NCBI GenBank assembly: GCA_030770425.1
Contig: JASJFT010000255.1
Location: forward strand, 1-59,836
Length of the DNA: 59,836 bases
Source: Darksidea phi
Taxonomy: Eukaryota; Ascomycota; Dothideomycetes; Pleosporales; Lentitheciaceae
Direction: 5' to 3'
The position numbers and the translations under genes were made by a program. Positions 47,389-58,833 of this stretch are shown here, in pieces (positions within the stretch are counted from its first letter, which is position 1; each line of letters begins with the position of its first letter). A model generated the notes under the pieces. It was not told where the DNA came from, did no database searches, and saw only the letters and a program-made list of their open reading frames with translations.

Positions 47389-48785
47389 CTAATAACTTTT
47401 TCTTTTCTAGTACTAATATTCTATCTAAACTTTTCGTACGAATATTAATCTTATATTTCCCTTCTTATATTTATATAAAACTAATTACTAATCTTAATTA
47501 TTAATATTATATCTATTAGTAATAGATATTAACCCCCTATTAGTACGATTAGACTATTAGTAAATAAGACGTAGCCTTAGTTAGATCTAATTATTAGATA
47601 CTTACTAATTTATTTATTAGTAGAGCTATATAAATAGGGTTAGTATAGCTTTTCTTTATATAAAGAAGAAATCTATTTATACTATATTATATAGTATTAT
47701 ATAATAGGATTCTAATTATTAATTTAACTAATTATAGAATAGAAAGTATTTATCTATAGATTAAAATTAAATAATTAAGTATTTATATAAGAGATAGTAA
47801 GAATAGTTCTATAATATCTCTTTTTATATAGAAAGAAAGTAAAAGTAGAATTAAATTATATAGAAGAGTAGTTTATAGATTATATTTCTATTTATAATAA
47901 GTAAATAACTTAAGAAATTAAATAAATAAATTAAGGATAGTAAATAAATAGATTAAGGGTAATAAGTAAATAGATTAAGATAGATAATAAATATAGATAG
48001 GAGGATAATCTTCTTCTTTATAACTTTTCTTTCTTAAATCTAAATCTTATTATTCTCTATATAATCTATTTCTTTTAGTTTAACTTCTCTCTCTTTTTAT
48101 ATAAATATTAATCTTTAATAGAACTTTAAAAATCTTAAAATCTAAAACTTCTTTATATAAAATAGTCCTCGTTTCTTCTTAGACTACTAGTACTACTAGT
48201 ATAGGTATTAGTACTTCTAGTACCCCTTTTTAAGATCTTATTATATATATTATACTAACTTATCTCTCTATCTTTCTATCTACTAGATAACTAAATAGTA
48301 AAGTCTTTATATAAGACCTCTATATTAATATAAGTATCTTCTCTCTTTTTTATATAAAGAGTTTTAATATTTTATAAAATAAAAAGAGGACTATAGTAAT
48401 AATAATCTCGTATAATATCGAGTTATAAATAGTCTTAAATATAAATATTTAGAAATTTATTATAAAAATTATATAAAAAGAAAGGTACTTTTATATAGTA
48501 CTTATATAAAGTTATAGTATAACTTCTATTACTTTCTACTAGAAGTATTATAATTATATAATAAGAGATACTAAGCTCTTTATTAAATATTATATAATAT
48601 TTAGCTTTTAGAGTAGTATCTATACTTTATATATATAGTAGTTATATAGAATTTAGTATAATTACTATAACTAATAGGTATAAGTATTTAGAGAAGGAAG
48701 AGTAAAGAGATAAAAAGAGATAGAAGAAGGGTAAAAGGGAATAAAAGAGAGGATTTTCTTTATTTTTCCTTTATTTTTCTTTTAT

Positions 48786-49350
48786 TATTATTTTTTAATA
48801 TATAGAGGTATAAAGCTAAAATCTAAAAATTATATAAATAGATATAGCTCTCTACCTAAGTTATATAAAAGTATTAATTATATTATTTTATATAATTCGT
48901 ATATCCGATAGTATAAATAGATATAGTAGTCCTTTAGATATATAATTATTATATACTACTTAGATTATCTTAAAGATTAAATAATAGAACTACTAAGTTC
49001 TAATTAGGACTAGTAGCTATAGAACGTTTCTACGAAATAGCTAGGTATTAAAAGCCTATATATAAGGATACTAAGTACTCCCTTTACTTCTTCTTTAAGT
49101 CTATCTTACTCTCTAAATATAAGATAACTTCCTATACTATCTTTATAGATTACTACTTCGTTCTACTTTAGCCTATAAGTATACTTATACGTAGTACTAT
49201 TCTCTATAATAATACTATCTAAGTATACGTCTATATCTACGTCTATATCTAAGAATATCTAAACTATAAACTTAATAATATTATTAATTATAATTATATC
49301 TTTTAGAAGAAAGAATATAGTAAGCTTATAATTATAAAGCTATAGCTTAT
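48786..49350. repeat. Second copy of the TIR-element interior
   Basis: 48,786-48,997 is similar to 46,843-47,030 and 49,047-49,350 is similar to 51,946-52,165, in the same order and direction. This copy is less mutated (more CpG kept) and uninterrupted, and it has no terminal inverted repeats. Confidence 0.65.
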
Positions 49351-51086
49351 ATATATAAAGGATTAGTTCGTATACCTACTAAATATACTATAGACGGTAT
49401 AGATTTATTAGCTTAGTATCCGCTTAATATACGTTAAGGTAGATAAGGATAATAAAAAGAACTTTCTTAGATAGTAGCTATTAAAATTAAGCTAGCTTAC
49501 TAAGAATCTTAGAATTTAATAGAATAATAAAGTAGTAAATTTTTTAGAGAGGGATCTTTAGATAAAGAAGAGTATAGAGTATATAATAAAGGTACTTTAA
49601 GCTATTTATAGGTTTTAGAATATAAAAAAGATTAAAAAGATAAAGATAAAAGTAATAAAATAATAGAGGGCTAAAGTAGAGAAGAAGTTAGTAATATAGG
49701 ATAAGATTAATAGAGGCTATTCGATTTATATATATAGATTTAAAAGATAGTAGAAGAAAGAAGAAGAATAGTTATTAGTATTTTATAGTAGTTACTTAGT
49801 ATTAACGTAGCGGAAATTATTATAGTATACTAGTCCTTTCCTATACTTAGTTACTTAGTAAGACTAAATAAGAGTATATAATAGAATATTATATAAAAGA
49901 GTTTATATAATAATCTAAGCCTTATTTTTCTTTTATAATTAACTAAGATAGGTAGAAAAAGTTTATACTTTTTTATAAGAATAGATATACTTTATATAAA
50001 TTATAATAATAAAGAAAAGATAAAAAAAAATAGTTAAGTATAGAAGTTAAAGTTATTTATATAAAAAAGAGATTTTTATATAGTTATAAGGTAAAGACTA
50101 TCCCTTATTATTAAAGAAAAAAAATATTATTATATAAATATTCGGGTATATACTAGAAAGACTAAAAATCCTATTAGATATTCTAAAGAATAGAAGAAAA
50201 AGAAGAAGAAGAGAAAGAGTCTTATTAGAAGTTCTTATTATTCTTAGGACTTAGTTCTTCCTAGGTATTATTATATATATTACTAATTAATATTAAAGAT
50301 AATTAATCTAGTAACTACTTAGATAGAATAGAGACTAAAGTTCTTTATATAAAAAAGAAAGATTTATATAATTAATTAGTTAGAACCTCTCTATACTATT
50401 CTAAGATAGTATTATATAAAGATTTAGGTATATACCTTAAAGGTTAAGAATCCTAGTAGATATTCTAAAGAGAAGAAGAAGAAGAAGAAGAAAAAGAATC
50501 CTATTAGATATCCTTTTTATTTCTTTTAGAACTTATTTCTCTCTTAGTATTATTATATAGGGTATATACTAAAAGTCTTTAAAATTTTAACCTAATCTTC
50601 TTAATACTAAAGTTCTATTATATAATATTATATAATCTTTATAATTAAGTAGTTTTAGAATCTAATATAAGAAATATATCTTATTCTTAGAGAAGACTCT
50701 TAAGTTCTTTCTTAAATATATAATTTATATAGTTCTAATAACTAATAATCTAATCTTAGAAGTTTTTAAGAAAGAATTATATAAAGATTTATTCTATTAT
50801 ACTTATTATATATAGATCGGCTAGTATATATCTAATAAATAAATTTAATTAAATAATATCTTCTTTTAAGTTAATAGTAATATTATTAAGGTTAATTCTA
50901 TTACTCTAGTATCTAGGATTAACTTCTCTTTATAGAATCTTTATTAAAATATTTATATTTTAAGAGTATTTTTTATATAAAATATTATCTTTTCTAGTTA
51001 TTAGTCTATTCTTCTTTATATATATTAATAGTAATAATAGAAAGTAGATAACTTATTTTATTATTATAATTTAGTTATTTAATATT

Positions 51087-51318
51087 ACTTTTATATTTAT
51101 ATAATAGTAGTTAAAGAGATTATAATTATATTTAAGTAATATATAGATATAGATTATAAGCTTATATTCGTATAATAATAGTTAGAAAGAGTTATAGTTA
51201 CGTTTAAGTAATATATAGATATAGATTATAGGCTTATATTTATATAATAGTAGTTAAAGAAGATTATAATTATATTTAAGTAATATATAGATATAAATTA
51301 TAGATTTACGTTTATATA
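51087..51318. repeat. Tandem repeat, 3 x 72 bp
   Basis: TTTAAGTAATATATAGATAT with its surroundings recurs at 51,131, 51,203 and 51,275, so the period is 72 bp. It lies inside the 4.9-kb LTR element. Confidence 0.75.
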
Positions 51319-51636
51319 ATACGAGTTAGTATAGTAGTTATACTATTATATTCTTATTATATAAAAGTAGATAGTATATTTATTAATTTATTAGCTATCT
51401 ACCTTTATATAAAAGAAGTTAATCTTCTTTTCTATATAGATATACGAGATAGAGTTAGTATATAGTACTTATTAACTTAATCTCTACTTTCTATATAGAA
51501 TAGGTATAAAATAGAGTCTAAGATAGTCTAAAAGATCTTTATCTTTACTCTTACTAATTTATAATTTTACTATATAAGATAGAAGCTTATTATAGTAATT
51601 TATTAGCTTTTATTATATAGTTTAATTACTAATTAG

Positions 51637-51940
51637 TATTAAATAGTCTATAGTTTATAATAATAGACTATAGGAATTTAACTAAGTAAATAGCTAGAGT
51701 ATATATATATACGTACGAAATAGAAATAATAAATAATTTAATTTAAAAATAATAGTTTATAAATAATTTATAATAATTAATAATTAAAGAGACTTTAGAT
51801 AAAAGTTTCTTTTATTTAAAAGAATCGTATAAAGCTCTATACGTAGTAAATTATTAAGAAGATAATTTATATATATAAATTCTATATAATCGTATATAAT
51901 TAAACGTATAAGATTAGTACTAAAACTTAATAAATAAATA
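51637..51940 (-). repeat. LTR copy 2 (304 bp)
   Basis: Direct repeat of 47,085-47,388, followed by the AATAG target duplication. Confidence 0.88.
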
Positions 51941-52192
51941 AATAGTTTATATATAAGAATATTAAGTACTTTCTTTATTTTTTTATATATATCTCTATTT
52001 ACTAAATATAAAATAACTTTTTATACTATTTTTATAAATTACTACTTTATTTTATTTTAATCTATAGATATATTTATATATTATACTATTTTTTATAATT
52101 ATATCTTTAAAAAGCAAGAATATAATAAGTTTATAATTATAAAGTTATAACGTATATATTTTATAAACTAATATTAAATATTTTACTCTTTT

Positions 52193-52320
52193 TATATATA
52201 GTTAAAATTTTAATACTAGTCTTTAGATATATATAGTTTATTATTAAGTAAAAAAACTCCTCTATAATAGTATAGTTATATAATATAGCTTTTTCTTTTA
52301 AAAAAAAAAAAAAAAAAAAA
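52193..52320. repeat. Terminal inverted repeat, right copy, with A-run
   Basis: Reverse complement of 46,686-46,800, ending in an A-run of about 22 bases. The homopolymer at the tip is also present as a T-run at the other two copies, so it belongs to the element end. Confidence 0.85.
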
Positions 52321-52400
52321 ACTTATATATATAACTTAGACTATTATATAAACTCTTTTATATAGTACTCCTAGTACTAGTACCTAATAGTGGAGGTAGA

Positions 52401-52433
52401 AGTATATTGGACCCTCTTCGATCCAAATATACT
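52401..52433. other. Imperfect hairpin
   Basis: AGTATATTGGA is followed after about ten bases by TCCAAATATACT, giving an 11-base stem with one bulge. It sits in the first normal-composition bases right of block 2 and could be a transposon end or a chance palindrome. Confidence 0.4.
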
Positions 52434-52512
52434 ATGTGGTTGGGAAGGGAATCGAGCCCTTGACCTTTAGCGGAACGAGGATGATTTACTATCGGACCAA
52501 AGTACCCTACGA
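52434..52512 (-). tRNA. Degenerate tRNA-like remnant
   Basis: On the minus strand, GGGCTCGATTCCC resembles the T-arm and the RNA polymerase III B box (one base off), and TGGTCCGATAGT resembles an A box about 40 bases upstream, followed by AACCA at the 3' side. The acceptor stem does not pair and no clean anticodon stem forms, so this is a tRNA pseudogene or a tRNA-derived SINE head, not a working tRNA. Confidence 0.3.
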
Positions 52513-53794
52513 TCAGAGCGACGAAGAACCGGAAGGAGGTTTGCCAGGCCTCCAGCCCTATGCGGAACTTCTTCTTTCTTCACGAGGATCCTAAGGTACC
52601 TCTGGACGATCAAACCTTGATCCGAAGAGATTTCCTAGCGCGCTCCACCCGCAGGCGCTTCCCCACCTAATAGTTTTAAAAATAATATTTTAATTACTAG
52701 TAATTAAAATTAGTAATTAATATATATTAATAGTATAATATTTTTTATATTTATTAAAGTACTCTAGCTATTTTTAATAAAGTTAATTCTATTTTCTTTA
52801 TACTCTTATTAAAGCCTTATATTATACGAAATCGCTAGCCACGTAGTAGGCTATAGGCGCTGTTCAGTTAACTCTATACAGCGGATTTGGCAAGCTGCAT
52901 GTGGGGGCCTTTGAACCAGAATGCTTTGTTCGGCATATTGCGCAATGCTGCCACAGACCACGCGATAGAAATTGGTCTGATCGTAACTCCAACTCCAGCC
53001 AGAGCTGCTTAACTCCTTATGGCTTGTAAGCCATTCTTTCCTATACTTGACACGTTCACGATGGGATGGACAACTACACCATCTCTTGGATGATTGGAAA
53101 GGATGATCACTGGTATGTTCTAAGGGGTTGAATGCTGCCGACGTGTGGGCAAGTCGTTCTGCAGGTTTGCGGCGTAGCAATGCTTTGTTCATCTCGGCGA
53201 GACCGACGTGTAGAATGATGGTTTAGGCAGGTCTGTCTGCCTTGCAAGCATGGAAGCGAGACGGCAAAACGAATAACGATGGAATACATCCGGTGTTGTT
53301 TCACCAGTGCACTTAGAAGTGCGGAACAGTACATCTTCACTACGAAGCCGGAGATTTAGCATGCGCTAGCAATTATAGTGGCGATGATGACGACTTTACG
53401 CTTAAAGTGACGGTCTAATATCGTCAGGCATTGGTCCACCTTCGGCTGGGGTTGGGGTGGGGTGAAAGTTAACTGTATTGCAACAAGGTTACCCTACGCG
53501 CCACTGAGATGCGAGACGCCACTGTTCTTATAATGTTCCCCGTCTTTGTGTGCTTTGATATTAGATGTTCCATGACTTTAGATGCCTCACGTTCCTCCTC
53601 TTTTCGCCTGTTCGACATCTCGTCGGTGTCTGTGCAATGCAGCTTCTTAGCACCCCACACCTATATTCTTCATAATTAATACAATATGCCTATTCGATGT
53701 AGCATACTTCAGCCCCCAGATAGCCTGCAATCCGGCTCCACTCTCACCGGCGGAGGCACTGGGGGTAGCCCTGCAGGAGGGGACAAAACGATCG
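52513..53794. other. No supported gene
   Basis: 52,670-52,850 is a short AT-rich patch that looks RIP-affected. 52,851-53,794 is normal DNA with short overlapping frames on both strands and no recognisable domain. Confidence 0.45.
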
Positions 53795-54502
53795 GTGAGC
53801 CGCTGGCATCGCCGCCGCACTAGCAGAATCACTTTGCAGCGTGTACTGGGTGCAGATCGCGCCCTCTTCACACATTGCGTGGGGTGGGGTGGCCCGGCAC
53901 CCTATGTGGCCCGGCACTATATGGCCGAGCTTAGCGAGGGTGGAGGCACAAGTGGCTGCTGCATCACTTTGCATGATCATGCTCCTCCAACCAAGGGGTC
54001 TCCGCCTGAACGAGGCAACCATAATATCTGCGCCTGCAGAAGATGCCGCCAGGCAAACAATAAAGTGCAGACGTGGGCGGCGTATCGGGCGAAAGTGATT
54101 ATGTTTCGACCAGAAGGGGCTAGCTTACATAAGTCCGGAGTTTCCGCGATGGAAGTGGAATATCCAGCTGTATTCAATCCGGATAAACCAGAAACTGCGA
54201 GAGCAGAAAGCGGCTCGAAAGTGTCTAAGGGGGCTACAACAACCGCTCATGCATGTTCTCGTAGGCAAACATTTGAGAGGCTGCAGGCCATAGCTATCCG
54301 GCACCTTGGAGAAGAGTTCTGCAGGGCAGCGTGCAGGCAGGTGGAATTAAGCGGCAGGCTGATGTTCATGGAAAATGGGCTTGCATGTTTACCTCGTGCG
54401 CCGCCCAATGACAATCCTCCGCTTTCTGTCCGGGTCTGTCACTCTGCATTTCAGCTCATGTATGTGATTGGGCACAATCGGCGCATACGTTTCCGTCCAT
54501 AG
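53795..54502 (+). CDS. Unsupported 235-codon ORF
   Basis: The longest plus-strand frame in this stretch. The translation is rich in Arg, His, Cys and Gly with no domain, signal peptide or repeat that I recognise, and antisense frames overlap it. It includes a small local repeat (TGGCCCGGCAC twice, near 53,890 and 53,908). It may be a chance ORF in GC-richer DNA. Confidence 0.15.
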   Translation: MSRWHRRRTSRITLQRVLGADRALFTHCVGWGGPAPYVARHYMAELSEGGGTSGCCITLHDHAPPTKGSPPERGNHNICACRRCRQANNKVQTWAAYRAKVIMFRPEGASLHKSGVSAMEVEYPAVFNPDKPETARAESGSKVSKGATTTAHACSRRQTFERLQAIAIRHLGEEFCRAACRQVELSGRLMFMENGLACLPRAPPNDNPPLSVRVCHSAFQLMYVIGHNRRIRFRP

Positions 54503-55640
54503 TTGAACCCCTGTGGACAAAGCCCGTATCCAACCACGATGAGGAAGGCTGCCGACGCGCTTGGCATAAAATACGTAGAACGACCTGATTCGATGCCAGC
54601 CCACCGCAGCAAGTTTTTAGCACGGCTGCGATGGCAATGTCCACTCTCAAGTCACCTAGATTACTGTCAGATATCACTCCTAAGCATCCTGGCACCGTTC
54701 CGTCTTTGCACTAGCTCCGGATTCAATATATTAAAGCAGCATCAGAGTCCTATCTCAATCTTCTCAATTCGCCACTCATTCAGAGTTTTAGGCGAAGACC
54801 CTGTGCTCGGATGATAAGAGCTAAAGATTCGTTTCCGCATTTGAAAGCATGTTCGCATAAGTAAAATGGCCTCCTAATAGCGGCTTCTGGATTTAAATGT
54901 GAATGTGAGGTTGTGCGTAGCTCTCAGCGTGTCTAGATGTTCCTAAGCACCCTCTTTCTCGTCTCTATTACTCGCACCTCCAGATCTTCGGCCTCCTTCC
55001 ACCGTTTTTAACTCCAAAACGCCGACCCAAGGTTGCTGACGCTGGTAGGCATGCCTGAGTGCTCACGCCCAAGAACCTTCTCCTTTCCTTCCAGTGCTCG
55101 CTGGTAACATTTAACCAATAGGCAACGCCATGCTTAAACGGCTACATGAGCATACAGTGTGCAACTATAACCTGTAGATGGCGTTGAGTCGACTTAATCG
55201 CAATTCCCCATACTTGTATCGTTTATTGACGTCACTCAATGTCTCGAGGTTGATATTGTTAAGGGCTTCGTGAAGCTTGAAGATCAGTCCAGGATTGAGT
55301 TGGGGAACGGGATAATACTGGAATGTAGTCTGAATCGAAAGGAATCTCGTCTCTCAGGGAACGGGATAATAATATTGATTCTGGAACGTCGTCCGAATCG
55401 AAAGAGACCTCGTTTCTCGTCTTCTGCCTCGAGGTCATTCTGCCAACACCGTCTATCTCAAGATTCACGATATTGTTCCAATCCCCTATTAGTCGTTGTT
55501 AATAGTGCGATGGCTGACAGAGTAGAAGACGTCGCCATCGGCGGCGACCAACGGCGCACCTAAAATTCGTACCTCAATTGATGCATTCCTGTATTGCTTG
55601 AGTTGAAACGAGTTACTCGAAACGGCCACCGCGACGCCGC
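54503..55640. other. No supported gene; small direct repeat
   Basis: Short frames only. At 55,306 and 55,360 GGAACGGGATAAT starts two direct copies of a roughly 54-bp unit that continues through GAATCGAAAG and CTCGT. On the minus strand the copies read as two related Ser/Asp-rich segments (SFDSDDVPES and PFDSDYIPV). Confidence 0.45.
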
Positions 55641-55645
55641 CGTCT

Positions 55646-55890
55646 AGATGGCGCTATCCCCTATATAGTCGATACCTTACTTAGAAAAAGGTATCGACCG
55701 TATAAGGAATAGTTCATACGTAGTATTCGTCGATTCCGGCTTAGTAGAGGACTTAATATCTAGATTATAGCTACTCGTCGAAGTAAAAATAGGGCGCTAC
55801 TATACTATATTTAACTATTAGAAGTATTATATAGATAAAGTAGAGATTTTAGAAAGTTTATAAAGAAGATATCTTACGTCGGGCCCCCTA
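55646..55890 (+). pseudogene. RIP island with a protease-like fragment
   Basis: A patch with few CpA/TpG inside normal sequence. One plus frame, reading through TAG/TAA, gives VVFVDSGLVEDLISRL around 55,720-55,770. The Asp-Ser-Gly and following hydrophobics resemble the active-site segment of retroelement aspartic proteases. It is too short to assign; probably a retrotransposon fragment. Confidence 0.3.
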
Positions 55891-56590
55891 TGACAACTGT
55901 GAACCTAGTGTATCCGTACGAGCAGTGACGGGCATCCGGTGTTTAGGACTGGTTGTTGGACGCAAGCGGTAGCATAACTTAGCTCGATTAGTATTTGAGC
56001 GCCTTAAACAGAGACTAACTACTTAGACAGAATACTCAACTTAATATATTAGTTCTACCTCTATAGACGTCCTCCCCCACTGCTTATATTCTATTTATAT
56101 TAGTATAGCGATACGAAGTATCTAATATACTATTTTAGTATTTATCTACTACGACACCTTAAGAATATATCTAATCTCTCTTTAAATATCTTAATCAAGT
56201 TAACTTAACGTTACTATCTTTCTCTTTTTAAGTATTTCAATCATTATAACGTTAATAATGTTTTCGATTAACTTGAACGTATATATACGCACGCACTGGC
56301 TTACTTAGTAATCTCTCGAGAGACGACGCCTCGCGTTTTCGCATGTAAGCTACTATAACGGTTCAGAGCCTCGCTCCCGCCGGTCTACGTTCACCTACCT
56401 CAAACTACCGGTTCAACCTTAGAGCATAGCGTCGCCTCAAAATAAGGCTACCGGTACCAGATTAGCACTCACCGAGGTCATACTTTTGTCGCAAGTCTGG
56501 ACCCGTTACCTGAAATAACCCATCACATGTCTCAACTTAGCGCCACCATACCGGGACTGGCGTAAGTCCAGGGCTCATAGTTCAAGAACT
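55891..56590. other. No supported gene
   Basis: Mixed composition, with a moderately AT-rich middle (56,040-56,280). No frame or repeat was recognised. Confidence 0.4.
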
Positions 56591-56600
56591 AGGACTTACT

Positions 56601-56610
56601 ATATATAAAA
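56601..56610 (+). promoter_or_regulatory. TATA box of the broken secreted-protein gene
   Basis: ATATATAAAA lies about 45 bases before the expected start of the relic coding region, a usual position for a fungal TATA element. Confidence 0.4.
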
Positions 56611-56646
56611 GCCTCCTACGCTGAACCCAAGCTAAGTCACTCCGGA

Positions 56647-57041
56647 TTAAAGCTCACTTCCAATATACTCGCTCTTCTACTGACCACTGCTTCTGCTTCT
56701 CTAATACAAAGCAGCTCCATCGACCTTAGCCTAATTCCAGAGTTCGGGTTAAGAGCTGGTCAGAGACCCAACGGAAGTGGTAGCTGTGCTACTACTAACG
56801 ATATTTTGATCCAATGCTTCTGCCCGCCAGACCGCGAAGAATTTGTTAGTAGGGTCAATTCAGCCGTAGCTGCTGGGAATGCCCTAGGAACTCTAGTAAC
56901 GTTCAACGTCCACCCTCTTGCGCAATCAGATAAGATCGATTCGACCGTGCGACTACTTGTCTAATTGTTTTACAGAACTTCAACGGTACACGCGGCGTAG
57001 ACTGTTCTGTAGCATCTGCGCCAACCATTCTTGGTCAGTAG
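56647..57041 (+). pseudogene. Broken small cysteine-containing secreted protein gene
   Basis: The plus frame from 56,647 reads as a signal peptide (KLTSNILALLLTTASAS), then a mature part with LIPEFGLRAG, GSGSC, CFCPPDREEFVSRVNSAVAA and LVTFN. After about 56,940 the frame must shift to continue with ATTCLIVLQNFNGTRGVDC and SAPTILGQ before a TAG at 57,039-57,041. This arrangement (signal peptide, EFG-x-AG, C-x-C-PPDR, LQN-x-x-G, C near the C-terminus) matches a family of small secreted proteins in filamentous fungi as I remember it. Function is unknown; such proteins are often called effector candidates. There is no ATG at the start (TTA instead) and there is a frameshift, so the copy is dead or mis-sequenced. 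It shows little RIP. Confidence 0.6.
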
Positions 57042-57188
57042 AAGCAGTTCGCGCGTTCATTGTAGTGCGATGTTTGGATCTACTTAGCCAGCTAGCTGCT
57101 AAGCAAGACGGCATTACAGTCAAGAATTAGCTACCAGAGGAGAGACGGAGAGGGAGAAGCGGAAACTGAAGGATAGTCCATGCTATAG

Positions 57189-58556
57189 CTACCCCAATAC
57201 TCCATACCCCGGAACTTTTTCCAGCTTCTTCACAATACAATCTTTAAATATTCCTTTGCCCCATACCATTATTTGAGCTAAGAATTGTACAAGCTCTCTT
57301 GCATCGCGTTCGCGTGTAGTGCGCCACGACTCAACAAACTCCATGTGATATGCACCTTCAAGTTCGAAATGTACCCATAACTCGTGTACAGGACCCTCTG
57401 TCACGACAGAAAAACAGAGCGCTGGCGTTGTGGATAGCGCCGTGAGCTCTGGATCTGACGTCTGGACTTCTCCCGCCTGATGACTGAGATCCTGAAGAAT
57501 CCTAAGCATAGAAGCACCGCTGATGGCAGCTTGATTCTGGGCGCTGATTAGACTCCCAGTCAGACTCATACCCTTTGCTTCTATAATCAAGAAAGGAAAT
57601 CGTATACCCATTTCAGCCGCATGTGGATCACTTAGTATTGTCCCAAATGCCTGGTGATCAACTAATCGCCGCTGATGCGAGCTCAAAAAAGCAGTGTGTG
57701 CAAGCCCAACTGTTATATCCGGTTTTGGTGTTGATATATAATATGGATCTGCGGCCTCAACGCTTGGGTTGAAGTCGGGAAGAGCAGTTTGTGATAATAA
57801 TGCGGAGCGGGGAGTGTGCGTTCCACCATCATTGTCGTTCGGACATTCGTTAAGCGATGGGGCCGTCGGCTTCAGATCGGAATTCCATACTAGTCTATAT
57901 GGTAAGTATCTTGCATACAAAGCTCTTAAGCATGCAAACTTACTCTTCTCAGACGTGTGTGTCCTTAGTACGTGCGGCGGAAGGTCTGCTAGGTTCCTCA
58001 GAAGCCCGTTCAGGGTGGCCTTCCAATCACCCTCAAGCAAGCAGTCCCGTGCATTTCTTCGCGATTCAGCGCTGTATGTTGCTGCAAGCTGGGTTTGTGG
58101 TCCATCTGCTATAGCTGGCACTTGCTCCTCCCATGATGTAATTCCTAGTATTCGTCGCACTTCCTTATCTATTGCGGACGGAAGTTCACCCAGCTTATCA
58201 ACAAAGGCACCAGCATGGTGCATATTCCGATTTCGGTACGTCTGTGGTGATGGTTTTTTGCTTGGACTAGGCGTTCGAGATCCGTGAGAGCGTCTCGTGC
58301 TACGACGCCCGCGATCGTTCCCATATGCGCTTCGAGGTGTTGGAGGTGCTGCCATCATCTCTGAATTGCAGGTAGACGGGCAATCTTCGACCCAGCGCTG
58401 AACAAACGCAAGCGTCTGTGATGAGGGATCTGAGGGAGGTGGTGAGCTCAGTGGAGGTGCGGACACGTCACCACACTGCGTTTTGCGGCGCTTCGCGCTG
58501 CAAGCGCTATGACGAGCGGTTTGCCGAGTATCGCTATCGGAAACTTGTCGCTTCAT
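57189..58556 (-). CDS. PD-(D/E)XK nuclease-like protein (DUF7924-like)
   Basis: An intact single-exon gene of 455 codons from the ATG at 58,556. An in-frame ATG 27 codons upstream (58,637) exists, but MKRQ followed by a nuclear-localisation-like AKRRKT (residues 21-26) is the more natural start. Residues 1-110 are Ser/Pro/Arg-rich and disordered. Residues about 115-225 are helical and conserved-looking. Residues about 275-440 form a nuclease-like core with P278-D280 (PKPDITVG), F-P-F-L-I-I-E326-A-K328 and Q340-N-Q, which fits the PD-(D/E)XK active site. The C-terminal VWGKGIFKDCIVKKL resembles the end of the fungal DUF7924 domain. Such proteins are common in fungal accessory regions; activity has not been shown here. 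It is RIP-free. Confidence 0.75.
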   Translation of the reverse strand: MKRQVSDSDTRQTARHSACSAKRRKTQCGDVSAPPLSSPPPSDPSSQTLAFVQRWVEDCPSTCNSEMMAAPPTPRSAYGNDRGRRSTRRSHGSRTPSPSKKPSPQTYRNRNMHHAGAFVDKLGELPSAIDKEVRRILGITSWEEQVPAIADGPQTQLAATYSAESRRNARDCLLEGDWKATLNGLLRNLADLPPHVLRTHTSEKSKFACLRALYARYLPYRLVWNSDLKPTAPSLNECPNDNDGGTHTPRSALLSQTALPDFNPSVEAADPYYISTPKPDITVGLAHTAFLSSHQRRLVDHQAFGTILSDPHAAEMGIRFPFLIIEAKGMSLTGSLISAQNQAAISGASMLRILQDLSHQAGEVQTSDPELTALSTTPALCFSVVTEGPVHELWVHFELEGAYHMEFVESWRTTRERDARELVQFLAQIMVWGKGIFKDCIVKKLEKVPGYGVLG

Positions 58557-58833
58557 TGTGTGGAAATATACGCGCATAAGGGTTGTGGTTGGGACATGAT
58601 GGTATTTGGCTGTTGACGCTTCGAGGCCAGTGCACAAGATTTCTTGGCGCCGACGTATCGAACTCCAACGTGCACCAACACAAAGTCTTGTTCCTACATT
58701 GCTAAATCTACGATTTTCTTCTTCTAGTTCGAATTCAAAATATTGTTGCGGAGCGAGGTACGAGTGGAATATGCCTGTCAGTTCTGTAAGAGGTTAGAGA
58801 ACATTTAAATGGCTGATAGCCAATCATTTTGCA

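Larger units (their letters stand above)
47085..51940 (-). mobile_element. LTR element of 4,856 bp, no recognised polymerase
   Basis: Two direct 304-bp repeats bound the element, and the five-base sequence AATAG flanks it on both sides (47,080-47,084 and 51,941-51,945). A purine-rich run (AGAAAAGAAAAAG on the minus strand) next to the 47,388 end suggests minus orientation. I found no reverse transcriptase, integrase or zinc-knuckle motif inside, so it may be a non-autonomous derivative or one degraded past recognition. Inside it, about 48,790-49,350 repeats the interior of the TIR element that it interrupts, and GAA-rich duplicated segments lie at about 50,150-50,570. Confidence 0.75.
46506..52388. 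other. RIP-mutated AT-rich block 2
   Basis: The same near-absence of CpA and TpG as in block 1, with sharp edges at about 46,505 and 52,388. It contains a terminal-inverted-repeat element split by an LTR element. No protein family was recognised inside. Confidence 0.9.

Noticed and set aside
52851..53660. Three short minus-strand frames (113, 77 and 63 codons)
   Set aside because: No domain, no start context and no splice pattern that joins them. Probably chance frames.
56918..57130. 70-codon plus-strand frame starting MRNQ
   Set aside because: The conserved C-terminus of the secreted-protein relic (LQNFNG..GVDC) lies in another frame over the same bases.
57769..58287. 172-codon plus-strand frame
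   Set aside because: It is antisense to the 455-codon nuclease-like gene, whose own frame shows domain motifs.
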